From Chimonanthus salicifolius (lineage: Eukaryota > Streptophyta > Magnoliopsida > Laurales > Calycanthaceae): a stretch of DNA of 64,000 bases. The stretch covers positions 44,499,222-44,563,221 of the forward strand of contig CM023540.1 in the NCBI GenBank assembly GCA_013350335.1, written 5' to 3'. The notes below the pieces were generated by a model. The model saw only the letters and a program-made list of their open reading frames with translations, did no database searches and was not told the DNA's origin. This document shows positions 36,431-46,200 of the stretch, piece by piece (within the stretch, counting starts at the first letter, position 1; each line of letters starts with the position of its first letter). The position numbers and the translations under genes are program-made.

Positions 36431-37449
36431 ATACACATTGCAGTTCTTAAAGACTTTTTTATTTTCATAAATAATTTTTTAAAATATATTTATTAGTTTT
36501 TTCTTATTTCTACAACATATACATGGATAATTTCATGTCATTTAAGAAAATAAACACATTCTAATTAAACTAGCCCATTAAAGAGAGCTATGGGCCCGTA
36601 AGAAGTCAGTTATAAAAAAATGAATATTATAAAAATCATTAAATAAGGTCAAACATTTAAATAATTTTAAATTCTCATGAAGTTGATTTTAGAGCTAAAC
36701 AATTCAAAGTTGGTCCCATTATCCTATCTTTGGGTATAAAGGTTCAGTAGATAAGCCCCCTTGATGACCCCTCCTATTAAACCATCCTACATAAATAAAG
36801 GTGAACCCCATAATGGAAACCAACGTGGATTCATGTCAATTGCTTGCTTTTGGATCTACAATTCTATATTCGAGGAACCAAATAGTTGATTAATAGATAA
36901 TAAGATTGTGAGATATTGAATATTATTTATCATTAGTTTTATTTTAATGTAAATCCAATAATATATATAATAGTTATTATAGGTATCTCTACTTCACATT
37001 AGAAGTAAGACTAATATTATAGATATATAAAATTGACTCTAATTTTTTATGACGAGCATAATATTGTTCATTTTGGTCTCACATATGCCTTTACAGTTTT
37101 GCATTGGAATACGTCTATGCACCCACTCCAAAAATGCCTCGTGCTGAGAGAAGGAAAAGTGTTCTATATATTCTCAAAACTAAGATAGCTTCCCAAGATA
37201 CAGAATTCATTCCCAACCCATCAGTGTCAACTGGCGATTTTCTCTCCCACGCACAATGGAGTTTCCTCCTTCCACATGAGATTTTTTCAACACAATATTT
37301 GAGAGCTTTAATCCCCAACTACGGTCGCCGTCTCAGATCAAGAGAACCAAGTACACCATCCAGGGCGGGCCATCACACCTTCGGATACTGAGTAACTTCT
37401 CAAAGGGTTAAACATGAGACCTTTAGCCTACGACTAAAAGTTCAAGTTA

Positions 37450-37528
37450 GGGTTTAAAATTCGGTATCGACCGATATATTAGCTGATATTGTGATATCGA
37501 TCATATTGGCTGATATTTGAACCCCTGG
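37450..37528. mobile_element. 79-bp internally deleted family N MITE
   Basis: Flanked by TTCAAGTTA (37441-37449) and CTCAAGTTA (37529-37537), a 9-bp TSD with one mismatch. GGGTTTAAAATTCGG and (inverse right) CCAGGGGTTCAAATATC are the ends; GACCGATATATTAGCTGATA lies inside. Confidence 0.72.
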
Positions 37529-37933
37529 CTCAAGTTATCATATCTATATCCGTACAAACTAGTCCTAATCTTTGATATATAACCTATCAATAATGTTCAA
37601 TAATCTTCTTATTTATCTCTTAGGTTCCATTAGTTAATAAAATTATAGAAAGTCTATTTGTAAAGCCTCTTTGGTTCAACTTAAAATACATAATTACGAA
37701 TAATTCTAAAGTTAAAAATGTTTGTATTACATGAGCTTTTATTTAAATTTTAATTTGGAAGTTCCACTAATGTTCTGCCCTAGGTGCATACCTCATTATT
37801 TTGATTTTTTTTAATATATGAATTGTAACGACCCGTCTCTCTAATACAGTATTATTTGTTTAGAGCTTGAAAAATCCTCACGACTTTACATTGGACCCAA
37901 GGGTGAGACATGGGCCCAAAAGGCCTTCTACTA

Positions 37934-38040
37934 AGTAGGGGTATAAATCTCGGTCGATACTGTGCGTATCGGCCAAGATATCTTGGGTTTTCGATAACCG
38001 AGATATCTCGGCCGACAGAGGAAAAAGAAATCGGTCGATT
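37934..38040. mobile_element. Family N end fragment
   Basis: AGTAGGGGTATAAATCTCGG followed by GTATCGGCCAAGATATC and GATATCTCGGCCGA words. The rest of the element is not identifiable; poly-A/T and a purine-rich stretch follow to 38250. Confidence 0.5.
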
Positions 38041-38541
38041 TCTTTTTTTTTAAAAAAATAAGAATATTAGTTGTGGGCCCAGTTGATATTTCTGCCTATA
38101 TTTATATTTTTTTTTTATTTAAAAAACATTATTTTTTATTTTTTAAATGATTTTTTAAAAAACAAAAGCCACCACCGAGATTTTAAAAAAAAAAAAAAAA
38201 AAATAGAAGAGAGAAAAAAATCTCAGCAAGACCAATTTTTCAACCCTGCTAAAAAAGAGGGGTGCTCCCTCGTGTAATCCACAATCAAATCCACCTCATA
38301 TGCGGTACAAGACTTTACCCCTCTCCCTACCGCCGCCCCTTCACAACAAACGACCCCCGTTCTTAGGGTGGGGTATCACATGAATCCTTACTTTAAGATG
38401 GATCTTCTTAAAAATTATACTCCATCCAATATAAGATTATGCTACGTGAAATTTGAAAAGAGAAACAAACTAATTTATGAAGATATTTGATAAAGATTTT
38501 AAATTTATGAAAAATGGAGAGCGAATGACTCCATAACTAAA

Positions 38542-39020
38542 GACCGTCCACCCTAACACGGGTGCTTTTTGTTAAGAGACATGGATTTTAAAAATTTTAT
38601 GTGAAAAATCCACTTTATCCTTCATCCTTCTTAACATTTTAAAAAACGAAATTATAGGTGAATCGTTCAGAATTATAAGTACACCGCTCATACGTACACT
38701 GCACATAATTATAAGTGCACCGCTATAGATGGATTTTGCACTCCAAAGTTATAGTTGATTTTGAAACTATAGGTGCACCGCTCAGAATTATAGGTACACC
38801 GCTCATAGATACAATGGTAATAATTATAGGTGCACTGTTGTGAATGGTTCTGTACGCCAAAGTTATAATTAATTTTGAAATGATTGGTGCACTGCTCATA
38901 ATTATAGGTGCACCGTTGTGTTTTACTTAAGATTTGCATATGGAAGGGCACGGGTAAAGTGAGAATTTCACTTTATCCCGTGTCTCCTGACAAAAAACAC
39001 CCGTGTTAGGATGAGCGGAC
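38542..39020. mobile_element. MITE with perfect 8-bp TSD carrying an internal tandem array
   Basis: 479 bp between TAACTAAA at 38534-38541 and 39021-39028. Ends GACCGTCCACCCTAACACGG and (inverse right) GTCCGCTCATCCTAACACGG; similarity of the two ends continues for about 45 bp (GGGTG.TTTTTTGT.A.GAGAC). Between 38650 and 38925 are about eight imperfect units of AATTATAGGTGCACCGCTCA, with a higher-order repeat linked by TTTTGNACNCCAAAGTTATA. A frame read through the array (38709-38951, -) is low-complexity and not a gene. Confidence 0.9.
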
Positions 39021-39028
39021 TAACTAAA

Positions 39029-39195
39029 TATTGAGTTTCTCACCTTTTGAAAGTGAAAGATTTTGAGTTCAATTCTCTCCCTCAAAAGGTCACTCTCTAC
39101 AATTGTACTCGGTGTGTATGGATAGAGAGGTTTGCACATGCTTCAAAAATTAGTCGGGTATTCTAAAAGGCATGTACACCTTGATTTAAAAAAAA
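39029..39195 (+). mobile_element. SINE family S1, 5'-truncated copy
   Basis: TTGAGTTCAATTCTCTCCCT (box B region), GTGTGTATGGATAGAGAGGT, TTGCACATGCTTCAAAAATT and CACCTTGATTTAAAAAAAAA tail. It abuts the TSD of the preceding MITE. Confidence 0.7.
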
Positions 39196-39654
39196 ACTAA
39201 ATATCAAATTTATAATGATGGTTAAATCCAAATCAATTATAGGATTGACATCTTTATATTTTTTTTTCTTTTTAGTAATACTTGTAACATTGAATGAGAT
39301 TCATTTACTTTACAAAATTAAATATGTATATATACTAATATAAAAATTATGATTTATTAAAACAAAAATCAAAATACATAATCAGAATAAAATTCTATTT
39401 CATGTGTCAACTTCATTTGTCTTATATTGATGGTAAATTTTAATAAAAACTATTCTTAGATTTAATATATTAATAAATTTTGCTTTGCCTCAGCAAAACC
39501 AATTGATTCATTAGAGGACCACACGCTTTGAAGATATAGAAGAGAGTGACCACCTTATCTCTTGTGACAGTTTCCGGTCCTTTGCTTTCACTGCCTCTTA
39601 TTCTCTCAAGAGATTAGGGTCTAAATTTTAAATAAAAAAAGTCTATATTTAAAA

Positions 39655-39806
39655 ATAGACAATGACAGTGCACCACCTTTTAAAGAAAATTTCAATTTTA
39701 TTTACACTTCCTTCTCTTTTCCTCTTTCTAAAAAATAAGGGTAAAATTGAATTTTTCATTAAAGGTGGTGTACCATGAGAAAAAGTGGTGATGCAAAAAT
39801 CACTAT
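39655..39806. mobile_element. MITE family Q copy
   Basis: Long inverted arms: GTGCACCACCTTTTAAAGAA on the left and CATTAAAGGTGGTGTACCAT on the right, with TTTCAATTTTA / TAAAATTGAA continuing the stem. The right end extends as AAGTGGTGATGCAAAAATCA. Outer boundaries are approximate. Confidence 0.65.
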
Positions 39807-40147
39807 CCAAAACTTAAAAAATTATTATAATCTTATTTTCATATAACTTATATTGCGAATAAGAGACTTCTTGAAAGATATAATTTAAGAGATTTTTTTC
39901 TACTCAATCATCAGTAAATTTGTAAGAGATTAAGAAAAATCAATGGTTTATAGCAATAAAATTTTAAAAGTATCAAATCACAAGATGAAAATAATTAAAC
40001 TACCTATCATTCTTATCATTTTCTTATATATAATACAAAAATATATAGTTCGCTTCAAATTTTAAAATTTTTAAGTTTGATATTAGATATCATGTTTAGT
40101 ATAATTATAGAACACAATTATCCACTGAATAAAGTATGAAATTTTAA

Positions 40148-40292
40148 TCCTGAGAGGTTGGTTTGTTGGCAAAGAACCCGCCTCAAAAAGTGAGAGTACT
40201 GAGTTTGAATCCCATCTAACCCTAAAGGGTCATGCCCTTTAGTTTGTCGAGTGCTCTAAAGGATCCTGTACATCTTGATCATTAAAAAAAAC
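40148..40292 (+). mobile_element. SINE family S1, internally deleted copy
   Basis: Head GAGAGGTTGGTTTGTTGGC, AACCCGCCTCAAAAAGTGAG, GAGTTTGAATCCC (good box B), then a jump to GTCGAGTGCTCTAAAGGATC and TTGATCATTAAAAAAAAC. Confidence 0.75.
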
Positions 40293-40373
40293 TTGAACCG
40301 TTCAGAAAAAAAAAACTTGAAATAAGTAGAGTTTAGAAGTTGACACTCAGAAAAACTTTCTTCAATTAATTAT

Positions 40374-40526
40374 GGGTTGTGATTTTTGCACTACCATTTT
40401 CTTTAATTTTGTCCTTACTTTTAAAAAAGAGAAAAAAAGAGGTGTCAAGAGAAATAGAGGTAAAATTAGAATTTCCTTTTAAATATGTGCACATGAGAGA
40501 AAACGCTTTTGCAAAAGTCACTGCCC
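40374..40526. mobile_element. MITE family Q copy with 8-bp TSD
   Basis: 153 bp with a perfect TSD, TTAATTAT (40366-40373, 40527-40534). Ends GGGTTGTGATTTTTGCA and (inverse right) GGGCAGTGACTTTTGCA. Shares TAAAATTNGAATTT and the GTGCACATGAGA/GTACCATGAGA end with 39655-39806. Confidence 0.8.
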
Positions 40527-40581
40527 TTAATTATATTACTAAATTACTAATATGCCTTTCAAGATTGTCTTATTTCTTTAC

Positions 40582-40607
40582 TATATATATATATATATAT
40601 ATATATA
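40582..40607. repeat. (TA)n microsatellite
   Basis: About 13 TA units following CTTTAC. Just downstream (40680-40790) lie ATTGGCCAATATCGGCGATA words that resemble family N ends, without clear borders. Confidence 0.85.
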
Positions 40608-40987
40608 TGGACACACTGAAGGAGAGCAACAAGACGAAGGAGCTGAGATCCTTTGCGCAAATTCAACCCATATGTTATAGCGTAGGGGGTGAAAAATTAG
40701 GAATCGCAGGTATTGATATTTTTCTCTCTCTTATTTTTTTTTGAAAAATGTATCAGTATTGGCCAATATCGGCGATATATAGTGTATAAAAATGATTTCA
40801 TCAAATGCATTGCAATATTGTGGTAAATGAAAATATGAAATACATATTTTTATTTTATTTATATAAAATTTGGCCTCTTCTAAACTTTTATTAGAAGAAT
40901 AAAGATAAACAATTGGTATTAGACTCCTACCAAATGTTTGAACATTTATACGGAGATTGTGTAGTTTTTTAAAGGGTTGGTGATTTA

Positions 40988-41339
40988 AGGTAGCGATCCT
41001 CCCACGGACATTTTGTATAATGAGACACGTGATTTAGAGTATTGTTTATTTTACCCTTTCACTGCCGTACGAAAGTATTTAAAAAAAATTCAGTGATTTG
41101 GTCAATGATCCAGTCAGTGATCCGATTTCAGTGATTCGATCAATGATCCAATTTGTTGTTCTGTATGAACAAAACAATCTCACTTAGATAAATTTTAGTG
41201 AGCTGATTTATACTGCAGTAGAAGAGTCAATGATTCATCGAGCCGATTCGAAGGGTTCGACGAGCCTGTTAGAAAGACAAAATGGGACAATACAGAAAAA
41301 CCCGAGTTACACAAAATGCCACTAGGAGGATCGCTATCT
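40988..41339. mobile_element. hAT-like MITE with internal 12-14-bp repeats
   Basis: 352 bp. TSD GTGATTTA (40980-40987) / GTGATCTA (41340-41347), one mismatch. Ends AGGTAGCGATCCTCC and (inverse right) AGATAGCGATCCTCC, with similarity continuing through GG.CATTTTGT. Between 41090 and 41157 five consecutive units of CARTGATYCGRT type are repeated. No coding capacity. Confidence 0.85.
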
Positions 41340-41713
41340 GTGATCTATTATGGTTTCATTATTATTATTTATTTTATTTATTTAAAATTACTATTTATAT
41401 TTAAATTTGACAAATTATTTTTTGCCAACGGTCTATTTGAAGCCAATGAAATTTAATCAATTTATCACGATCTTAAGCTCATAAAATTGAATAGCTTGTG
41501 CACCTATATATGAACACAAAAATCTAGAGAAACTCTCAAATCTATACATTTTGTCTTTCTAAGATGAATTATAAAAATCAAATAAGTTGTGTATCAATAT
41601 TTTACGATTTAAATTACAAGTTAATACGATTGAATAAGAGCTAAATTCTATTTCAAAGCCACTGACATGAAAAATAAGTATTCTTTAAATTTTTTAGAAA
41701 TGCTAAAGTTACT

Positions 41714-42027
41714 GTCATAGTCTGTTCTCGGATCATTGACGGCTATAAGTAATATCAGAATATTTTAATTCTTAAATTTTTATCAGAAATTAATAGTAAA
41801 ATCTTATAAAAAATAATATTTAAAAAATAATAATATATTAATAAATAAAATTTAATATAAAATTTACCAAAATTTTATCACGATATTACCTATTTATTGT
41901 AGTTTTAACACGATTTTATCAAGAATTTACCATCATCCCAATAAATACTTGTTATTAACATGATAATTGTTATTTTGCAGAAAAAAATGTGATAAATTTA
42001 AAAATATCGTCTGATATTTGTGACATT
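41714..42027 (+). mobile_element. hAT-like MITE, family M copy
   Basis: 314 bp between AGTTACT at 41707-41713 and 42028-42034. The right end GTCTGATATTTGTGACATT and the interior TAATATTTAAAAAATAATAA match the other M copies. It sits just upstream of the kinesin leader. Confidence 0.75.
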
Positions 42028-42120
42028 AGTTACTATAAGATATTAATACTTTGCAAAATATTGATGTTTAACTATTCTCTTATTTTGATTAATAATTTAA
42101 TATCAATTGAAATAATCAAA

Positions 42121-43295
42121 TATGAATGAAATATATTTTTTCCCTAAACTCATTTTAAACCGTCTTCATCTATCATCTGCCATTCTACTGCACAGAGAGA
42201 GAAGGAGGGAGAAAAATGGCGACAATCTAGGAGCAGTTGATAGGGAACAAGATGAGAGAGAGATAAAGTCGGTTTCCGCAGTTCTCTCCTTCCCTCGTTT
42301 CTCTCAGATTTCTTCAGACCGCTCACTGTCACCGTGAAATCTTACCGCTCACATTCACCGTCATCTGTTTTCACCTCCTTCTTTTCTCCTCTTTTTCTTC
42401 CTCTTCTTTTTTTAGAACTCTTTTTCTCTTCTCACTCTTCTCTTTATTCTATGTGTAAAGTTCCATCTTCCATATCACTCTCAGTCATCCTCCAAAACGA
42501 GATCTACTGTTCTGCACACTCTAATCACCAGGTGAAAATGTGAAATCAAAATTACAATTGAGATTTTGAGAAAATCTCGGATATGAAATCATAATTACAC
42601 TTGAGATTTTGAGAAAATCTCGGGATTGGATTTCTTCTCATTTCTCCAATTTGCACCCATTTTCACCACTCCAACGTCTAATGCAGCGAAAATCGGACTG
42701 TCGTAAATGCACCTTGTAGACCACTCCCCTCTTTAAAAGTTTCAGGTTTCGCGTTTCTAGAGAAGAAATTATTCACCTGAGAACTCCTTGCTTTTCTCCT
42801 TAGGAAATTACACTCTCTTGTTCGGGAAGTTCTGAATTTTCAGAGATCTGGGATTCTTCTTTCTTCCGTACTTCCTTCTGAAACTGGTGAGTGGGATCAA
42901 AGAGAGAGAGAACATGGAAAAAGGAAGAAATGGAGTGGGGACCATTTCGCAAATTTGCAAAATTCTCCACTACTCATTTTACATTTGCGGAAAAGACCTT
43001 TGCTTCATCGCAAAGCAGCAGTCCTGACCTTCAAACCACTAGATAGGTTAGATAGACAGAGAGAGAGACAGAGAGTTAGGATTTTCACTAAACATTGATT
43101 AAGTCAGCAGTAATTAATTATTAGTAAGTGAGCGCAACCACCTTGTTTGTAACGGCTGAACCACCGTCTGTTGCTTTTTTCTTATTTGGGTGGATAGATA
43201 GATAGAAAATTGTGTTAATGGTTGTTTTTATTATTATTATGGTGCTTACTGTTTGAATTCTGTTGGGATTGCCAGTTTTGGGAGGAACTGGAAAA
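42121..43295 (+). promoter_or_regulatory. Kinesin promoter/5' leader with probable leader intron
   Basis: A CT-rich stretch (42345-42460) typical of plant 5' leaders precedes the gene; an AAATATATTTTTT at about 42128 could serve as a TATA box. A good donor (CTG|GTGAGT at 42887) and an acceptor (TTGCCAG|TTTTG, intron end 43275) suggest a 389-bp leader intron. At 42541-42620 a 41-bp unit ending GAGATTTTGAGAAAATCTCGG is duplicated. The core of the mitosis-specific activator element, AACGG, occurs at 43151-43155 (TGTAACGGCTG, 9 of 11 to YCYAACGGYYA). No experimental start site is available. Confidence 0.5.
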
Positions 43296-46200
43296 ATGGG
43301 TGCGATTGGAGAGGAGGAATTGATGCGATGGGAGAAGGCACAGGCTACGGCAGTGGCAAATGGGGGTAGGGAGAGGATTCTGGTGTCGGTGAGGCTGAGA
43401 CCTTTGAATGCCAATGAGATTGCGGGGAATGATGTGTCCGATTGGGAATGCATCAATGACAATACCATCATATTCAGAAACAGCCTTCAAGAGCGTTCCA
43501 TGGCACCGACGGCATATACATTTGGTAATCAAAACTATGCATCCTTCCTTATGTTGGTGATTTGAATTGATTTACTGTTTTATTCATTTGCATGTACTTG
43601 GATTCATTTAACCAATTAGTTAATATCTTGGAGAGTAGAAAACAACTAGTCATTGCATTTTTGTCGATTTACAAGCTCTTTCCTTACAAAGGATTGTACT
43701 GTATGATGGACTTCCCATTGCGTTTACTTTATTAGTGCACCACGCATCCACTCTTCATGCTATGTTGGGTTGGTTCCAAAGGAGATCTTTCTTCGTTATG
43801 CAAGAGAAGACTGAGATCATTTGACAGATTTTTACAGATTTTTGCAGTTGAGTGATTTAGATTCTTTTTAGATCTAACTCTAATCACTCCACTCCATGCT
43901 TTCAATGCAGTGCAGAGATCAGAACTTAGACTAGGCCATGGCCATATTCTCTCTTTTTCTTCTAATAATATTTTGCGTGCCTGGAAAGAATGTATCGACT
44001 TAGCTTAGGTTCTCCTTGTCTTTCTTCCAGGTTTTACTGTTTTTCGCAGATGTTGTGGGGGTAGTGGACTGTTTTGTTCGCTTGTTTTTCCTTTGTGCTT
44101 CTTGTATTTGCACTTCTGGTGCTCTTTTTTTTTCTTAATATATTAACCATTAAAAAAATGCAGAAAAGGTAATATCACTTATCAATTCCCAATTGCATTG
44201 CTTCCTAGAAGGCTCTCTAAAACAGTACCCATCTCACGTGCTCAAAACTGCCTTTTATTTGGTTACTTCCAAATGAGCATGTAGTCTTTTAGTGATTTAT
44301 TAGGGTTATCTATTGGCATTTCATGTGGAACTTGGAGTGATGTGTTGTTCTGTAGTTATATACTTTGAATCTCAAAGAGGACTTAAAATCATACTATGTC
44401 TTATTTTCTAATATTGAATTTTTTGGGCAATAGATAGAGTATTTCGAGGTGACTGCTCCACAAAACAAGTGTATCAAGAGGCAGCCAAAGAAGTTGCACT
44501 TTCAGTTGTCAGCGGCATTAACTGTGAGTATAGCATGTTTTGTCTGTCTGGTGTATTTCCTGGACTTTAGTCAGTATTCTTAACAAAAGGACACTTATTG
44601 GCAAGTATTTCATATGTTTGTTCAATATAGCGAGCATTTTCGCGTACGGCCAAACGAGCAGTGGGAAGACGTACACAATGAATGGAATAACAGAGTATAC
44701 TGTAGCAGACATTTATGACTATATACAGAGGGTAACTGCCATCTATTTGACCTGTTCTCTATTTCCAAACTGTATAATGTAGCTTGCGATTACATTTTCA
44801 TAATGAGGATGCTATTCTTCTTATAGCATGAAGAAAGAGCATTTGTTTTGAAGTTCTCGGCAATGGAGATATATAATGAAGCTGTCAGAGATCTTCTCAG
44901 TACAGATGGTGCTCCACTCAGGGTCCTAGATGACCCAGAGGTAAATATAGTTCGTGACACAATTTCCAGATAAGAAGTTTGTCTTGTTTTGCTTACTTTG
45001 TAACCTATGTTCATAGAGAGGGACAATCGTGGAGAAACTTACAGAGGAAACTCTGAGAGATTGGAGCCATATGCGACAGCTCCTTTCTATATGTGAAGGT
45101 AAAATACTAATTGTTGATTATGGAGAAGGCCTAAACTAGGTATCTGCATATTTTTATCCAATTTGTTGCACTCTGGCAGCTCAAAGACAGGTGGGGGAAA
45201 CCTCCTTGAATGAAACAAGCTCCAGATCTCATCAAATTCTCAGACTGGTGTGCTCCCCATTTCTTATATCAGTTACTTATCATAAAGATGTGATTTTGTA
45301 ACTGAAAATTCACTACTCTCATTTTCTGTTGAATCCCTTTAGACAATTGAAAGTTCTGCTCGTGAATTTTTGGGCAAGGACAACTCAAGCACCCTTGCTG
45401 CCAGTGTGGTATGATGTTAACTCTCAATTTTCTTCTTCTCCTTCTCCCTCAGCCAATGTATTTGTGTGTGGATCATCTCCTTATTTTACTCTTTCAACTA
45501 TGATGGTGGAAAAATGTAGTAAGATTATGTGTTTTTTGTAGAATTTTGTTGATCTAGCAGGGAGCGAACGTGCATCCCAGGCAATGTCAGCTGGTGCAAG
45601 ATTAAAAGAAGGCTGCCATATAAATCGTAGTTTGCTCACACTTGGAACTGTCATCCGAAAGCTAAGGTAGTAAAGGTTTCCTGTCTCATATTTCTTCCAA
45701 GCCAACTAACTTCTAGCAGTCTGTTCCTGAACCATTTTACAATTCTATTGGACCAAGGCTTGTTTTTAGCTGGGCAGTGATTTTCCTTAAGTTGACTTTG
45801 ACATTTTTTAGTAGAGGTGCAAACAGGTTGGTTTTGGGTTGGATCATGAATAGTTTGTACCTTCTTTTCGTATTGGATCCTTTGGCTTTGGGTAAATGGG
45901 GCTCCATGCATCCCTTGTGGTTGCGTTTATTGTGGATTTCTCGTGGTATGTCACCCCTACCAGCATACAGGGTCCTTTACCTTATCCTTTTTTTTTAAAA
46001 GATTGTCGCATTTGGTACCTCAAATCTTTTAATCTTGCTGCTAACATCCTGTATCAATAATTTTAAACCATAAACTACTCTTGGAGCTGATATTGAATCT
46101 TTCTCAAAAAAAATTAGTGATTTTACATCCCCCTCTGCATTTTAATTTACTAAATGATAGTGACTGTTCCAATATCTGTTAGAGAATTCAACTTTCAATT

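Noticed and set aside
38648..38925. CRISPR-like repeat array
   Set aside because: Units are imperfect, spacing is irregular without unique spacers, and the host is a plant; it is a tandem array within a MITE.
38709..38951. 80-residue Cys/Tyr-repeat frame
   Set aside because: Arises from the GGTGCACC tandem array in a MITE.
43263..43295. Upstream in-frame extension of kinesin exon 1
   Set aside because: It would begin at a TTG codon and includes the probable leader-intron acceptor; the ATG at 43296 matches the family N-terminus.
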